Below are positions 62,229 through 64,000 of a DNA stretch of 64,000 nt, one piece after another. Each line of letters starts with the position of its first letter. The stretch's first letter is position 1. The DNA is from Streptomyces sp. NBC_00442 (GTDB lineage Bacteria > Actinomycetota > Actinomycetes > Streptomycetales > Streptomycetaceae). Location: the NCBI RefSeq assembly GCF_036014195.1, contig NZ_CP107918.1, positions 5,642,001-5,706,000 of the forward strand, given 5' to 3'. The position numbers were made by a program, and so were the translations under genes. The notes under the pieces were generated by a model. That model saw only the letters and a list, made by a program, of their open reading frames with translations. It did not search any database and had not been told where the DNA came from.

Positions 62229-63260
62229 TCAGACCTGGCCGGCCTTCTCCAGGCTCGTGCAGCAGGTGTCGACGATGAGACGGGTCACCACGTACGGGTC
62301 GACGTTGGCGTTGGGGCGGCGGTCCTCGATGTAGCCCTTCTTGTCCACCTCGACCTGCCACGGGATGCGCACCGAGGCGCCGCGGTCCGAGACGCCGTAC
62401 TTGTACTCGTCCCACGGGGCCGTCTCGTGCAGGCCGGTGAGGCGGTCGTCGATGCCCGCGCCGTAGTTCTTGACGTGGTCCATCGGCTTGGAGCCCTCGC
62501 CGAGCGCCTCGCACGCGGTGATGATCGCGTCGTAGCCCTCGCGCATGGCCTTGGTGGAGAAGTTGGTGTGCGCGCCCGCGCCGTTCCAGTCGCCCTTGAC
62601 CGGCTTCGGGTCGAGGGTGGCCGACACGTCGAAGTCCTCGGCGGTGCGGTAGAGCAGCCAGCGGGCGATCCACAGCTGGTCGGAGACCTCAAGGGGGCCG
62701 ACCGGGCCGACCTGGAACTCCCACTGGCCCGGCATGACCTCGGCGTTGATGCCGGAGATGCTCAGACCGGCGGCCAGGCAGTGGTCCAGGTGCTTCTCGA
62801 CGATGTCGCGGCCGAAGATCTCGTCCGATCCGACACCGCAGTAGTAGCCGCCCTGCGCGGCCGGGAAGCCGTTCACGGGGAAACCGAGCGGGCGGGCGCC
62901 GTCGAAGAACGTGTACTCCTGCTCGATGCCGAAGATCGCCTCCTGCGCCGTGAACTGCTCGGCCACGGGGCGCAGCAGCGCGCGGGTGTTGGACTCGTGC
63001 GGCGTCCCGTCGATGTCGAAGACCTCACACAGGACGAGGATGTTCTCACCGCCACGGATGGGGTCCGGGCAGGAGAAGACGGGCTTCAGGACCCGGTCCG
63101 ACGCGTGCCCCTCGGCCTGGTTCGTGCTGGACCCGTCGAAGCCCCACAGCGGCAGCTCGGAGACGCCGGCCGGCGAACCGCCCATGATCTTCGTCTTGGA
63201 GCGGAGCTTGGCGGTCGGCTCGGTGCCGTCGATCCAGATGTACTCGGCCTTGAACGTCAC
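62229..63260 (-). CDS. glnII: Glutamine synthetase II (eukaryotic-type)
   Basis: A 343-residue GSII, which joins ammonia to glutamate; typical of Streptomyces and Frankia and heat-labile. Motifs: ELPLWGFDGSSTNQAEG (substrate loop), GIEQEYTFFD, GDWNGAGAHTNFSTKAMREG (ATP/Glu binding) and DRGASVRIPWQVEVDKKGY. There is no adenylylation site, as expected for GSII. GTG at 63260 gives 343 residues, the family length as I recall it, and has AAAGGA eight bases upstream; ATG at 63269 lacks space for that site. GlnR probably controls it through a site near 63365-63386. It is monocistronic. Confidence 0.97.
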   Translation of the reverse strand: MTFKAEYIWIDGTEPTAKLRSKTKIMGGSPAGVSELPLWGFDGSSTNQAEGHASDRVLKPVFSCPDPIRGGENILVLCEVFDIDGTPHESNTRALLRPVAEQFTAQEAIFGIEQEYTFFDGARPLGFPVNGFPAAQGGYYCGVGSDEIFGRDIVEKHLDHCLAAGLSISGINAEVMPGQWEFQVGPVGPLEVSDQLWIARWLLYRTAEDFDVSATLDPKPVKGDWNGAGAHTNFSTKAMREGYDAIITACEALGEGSKPMDHVKNYGAGIDDRLTGLHETAPWDEYKYGVSDRGASVRIPWQVEVDKKGYIEDRRPNANVDPYVVTRLIVDTCCTSLEKAGQV

Positions 63261-63623
63261 GGAAGCCATCCTTTGCGGGAGCTGCGGGGTGTCGGCGCGC
63301 TGCCACGCTGCGGCGCTGCTGTACGCCCGGCAGACTCACACCTCGAAATTTCCCGCCCGTTGCCCGTTTGTGAACCCGGTGTTACCTGGGGGCCTCCGGA
63401 ACCATGAAACGGCCCATGCCTCTGCGGTTCCTCCGAGAGCGGCCCCCGGCCCCTCGGCGGTTCGTCCCAAGAGGCGTCGGGAAAGGGCCGTTCACCCCGG
63501 CCCTGCCCCGCCCCGCCGCGACATGGTCCCGTTCGTATACCGCGAACCGTGGCGCGTCGTACGGACGCACGGGCCGTGGCCGTCCCTCGTGGCCCGGATG
63601 CCGCTCGGGGCAGACTGGTCCGC
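63261..63623. promoter_or_regulatory. 363-bp divergent region upstream of glnII, with a possible GlnR site
   Basis: On the minus strand, GTAAC (63385-63381) and TTCAC (63374-63370) are spaced to give AC-n9-AC, roughly the GlnR box pattern (gTnAC-n6-GaAAC). Further upstream, GGAAC and GAAAC motifs (63398-63410, plus strand) form another pair. A CAGACT -10-like hexamer (63611-63616) seven bases before the Gfo/Idh ATG suggests leaderless transcription. Otherwise the region shows no gene. Confidence 0.4.
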
Positions 63624-64000
63624 ATGAACCAGATCGCCGGAACCCCCCGCATCGGCCTCCTCGGCACCGGCCCCTGGGCCGTCGCCACCCACGCACCGGC
63701 GCTCGCCGCACACCCCGGCGTCGACTTCGCCGGCGTGTGGGGGCGCCGGCCGGAGGCCGCGGCCGCCGTCGCGCGCGAGCACGGGGTGGCGGTGTACGAG
63801 GACCCGGACGCGCTGTTCGCGGACTGCGACGCCGTCGCGTTCGCGCTGCCGCCGGACGTGCAGGCGCCGCTCGCGGTCAGGGCCGCAGCGGCCGGCTGTC
63901 ATCTGCTCCTGGACAAGCCGGTCGCCACCGACGTGGCCGGCGCCCGCGCGGTGGCGGACGCGGCCGAGCGGGCCCAGGTCGCCTCCGTCGTGTTCTTCAC
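63624..64000 (+). CDS. Gfo/Idh/MocA-family oxidoreductase, 3' end cut by window edge
   Basis: The first 125 residues of an NAD(P)-dependent sugar or inositol dehydrogenase-like enzyme. The Rossmann motif is IGLLGTGPWAVATHAPAL (GxGxxA), and LLLDKPVATDVAGARAVADAA carries the conserved EKP/DKP Lys-Pro of the family. The substrate cannot be told from this part. ATG at 63624. It is divergent from glnII across 363 bp. The rest lies beyond the window. Confidence 0.9.
   Translation, partial: MNQIAGTPRIGLLGTGPWAVATHAPALAAHPGVDFAGVWGRRPEAAAAVAREHGVAVYEDPDALFADCDAVAFALPPDVQAPLAVRAAAAGCHLLLDKPVATDVAGARAVADAAERAQVASVVFF

Overview
This 64 kb window is high-GC actinobacterial chromosome, almost certainly Streptomyces. 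Third codon positions are mostly G or C, GTG and TTG starts are common, several genes look leaderless, and the gene order (panB, glnA2, glnE, malR/malEFG/aglA, alpha-amylase and pullulanase, glnII) follows the core region of S. coelicolor as I remember it, run from about SCO2256 down to about SCO2210. I see no rRNA, tRNA, CRISPR array, phage or intact transposase gene.

Layout. 1-8.6 kb: an edge-truncated DrrA-type ABC ATPase, panB, an MFS drug exporter with its TetR regulator, an endonuclease/exonuclease/phosphatase-fold membrane protein, an amino-acid permease, a DUF998 protein and an alpha/beta hydrolase. 8.8-21.2 kb: a secreted S53 peptidase, a translationally coupled DUF3105-DUF305 pair, a GlnA2-type glutamine synthetase homologue, a small tautomerase-like protein, a phosphoesterase/MFS/beta-propeller operon, a membrane acyltransferase and a secreted PIG-L deacetylase. 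21.2-25.1 kb: glnE between two copies of a composite intergenic repeat, one of them followed by five tandem units of about 57 bp. 25.1-35.3 kb: a PAP2 phosphatase, then the maltose/maltodextrin locus, in which divergent arms each carry an alpha-glucosidase followed by a LacI-type regulator, with malEFG on one arm. 35.3-39.8 kb: a small unknown protein, an SDR/XRE divergent pair and a cyanate divergon (cynR-type LysR, carbonic anhydrase, cyanase). 40.0-49.2 kb: secreted alpha-amylase, a 1766-residue double-GH13 pullulanase and an NB-ARC/TPR protein. 49.4-55.6 kb: a three-gene diiron-hydrolase-like/ferredoxin-reductase/TetR cluster, a sigma-like membrane fusion protein, a tyrosine phosphatase and a rhomboid-like protein. 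55.7-64 kb: a lipoprotein, a DUF1996 protein, an RlmG/RsmC-type methyltransferase, a two-component pair, a winged-helix regulator preceded by a tiny Cys-Cys reading frame, glnII and an edge-truncated Gfo/Idh/MocA oxidoreductase.

Two themes tie the window together. One is nitrogen: glutamine synthetase II, its paralogue GlnA2, and the adenylyltransferase GlnE that controls GSI. The other is starch and maltodextrin use: amylase and pullulanase act outside the cell, MalEFG imports the products, the two alpha-glucosidases hydrolyse them, and LacI-type MalR proteins probably control all of it through CTTGCAG-type operators that I can see upstream of malE/aglA and of the amylase.

The most unusual structural features are a 169-bp hairpin MITE-like element with CTAG ends between malG and the second alpha-glucosidase, a palindromic repeat inserted in frame inside that alpha-glucosidase, tandem repeats that run through stop codons, and the repeat family around glnE. 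Functions of known families are given with good confidence. Operators, promoters and the repeats' roles are inferences from inspection.
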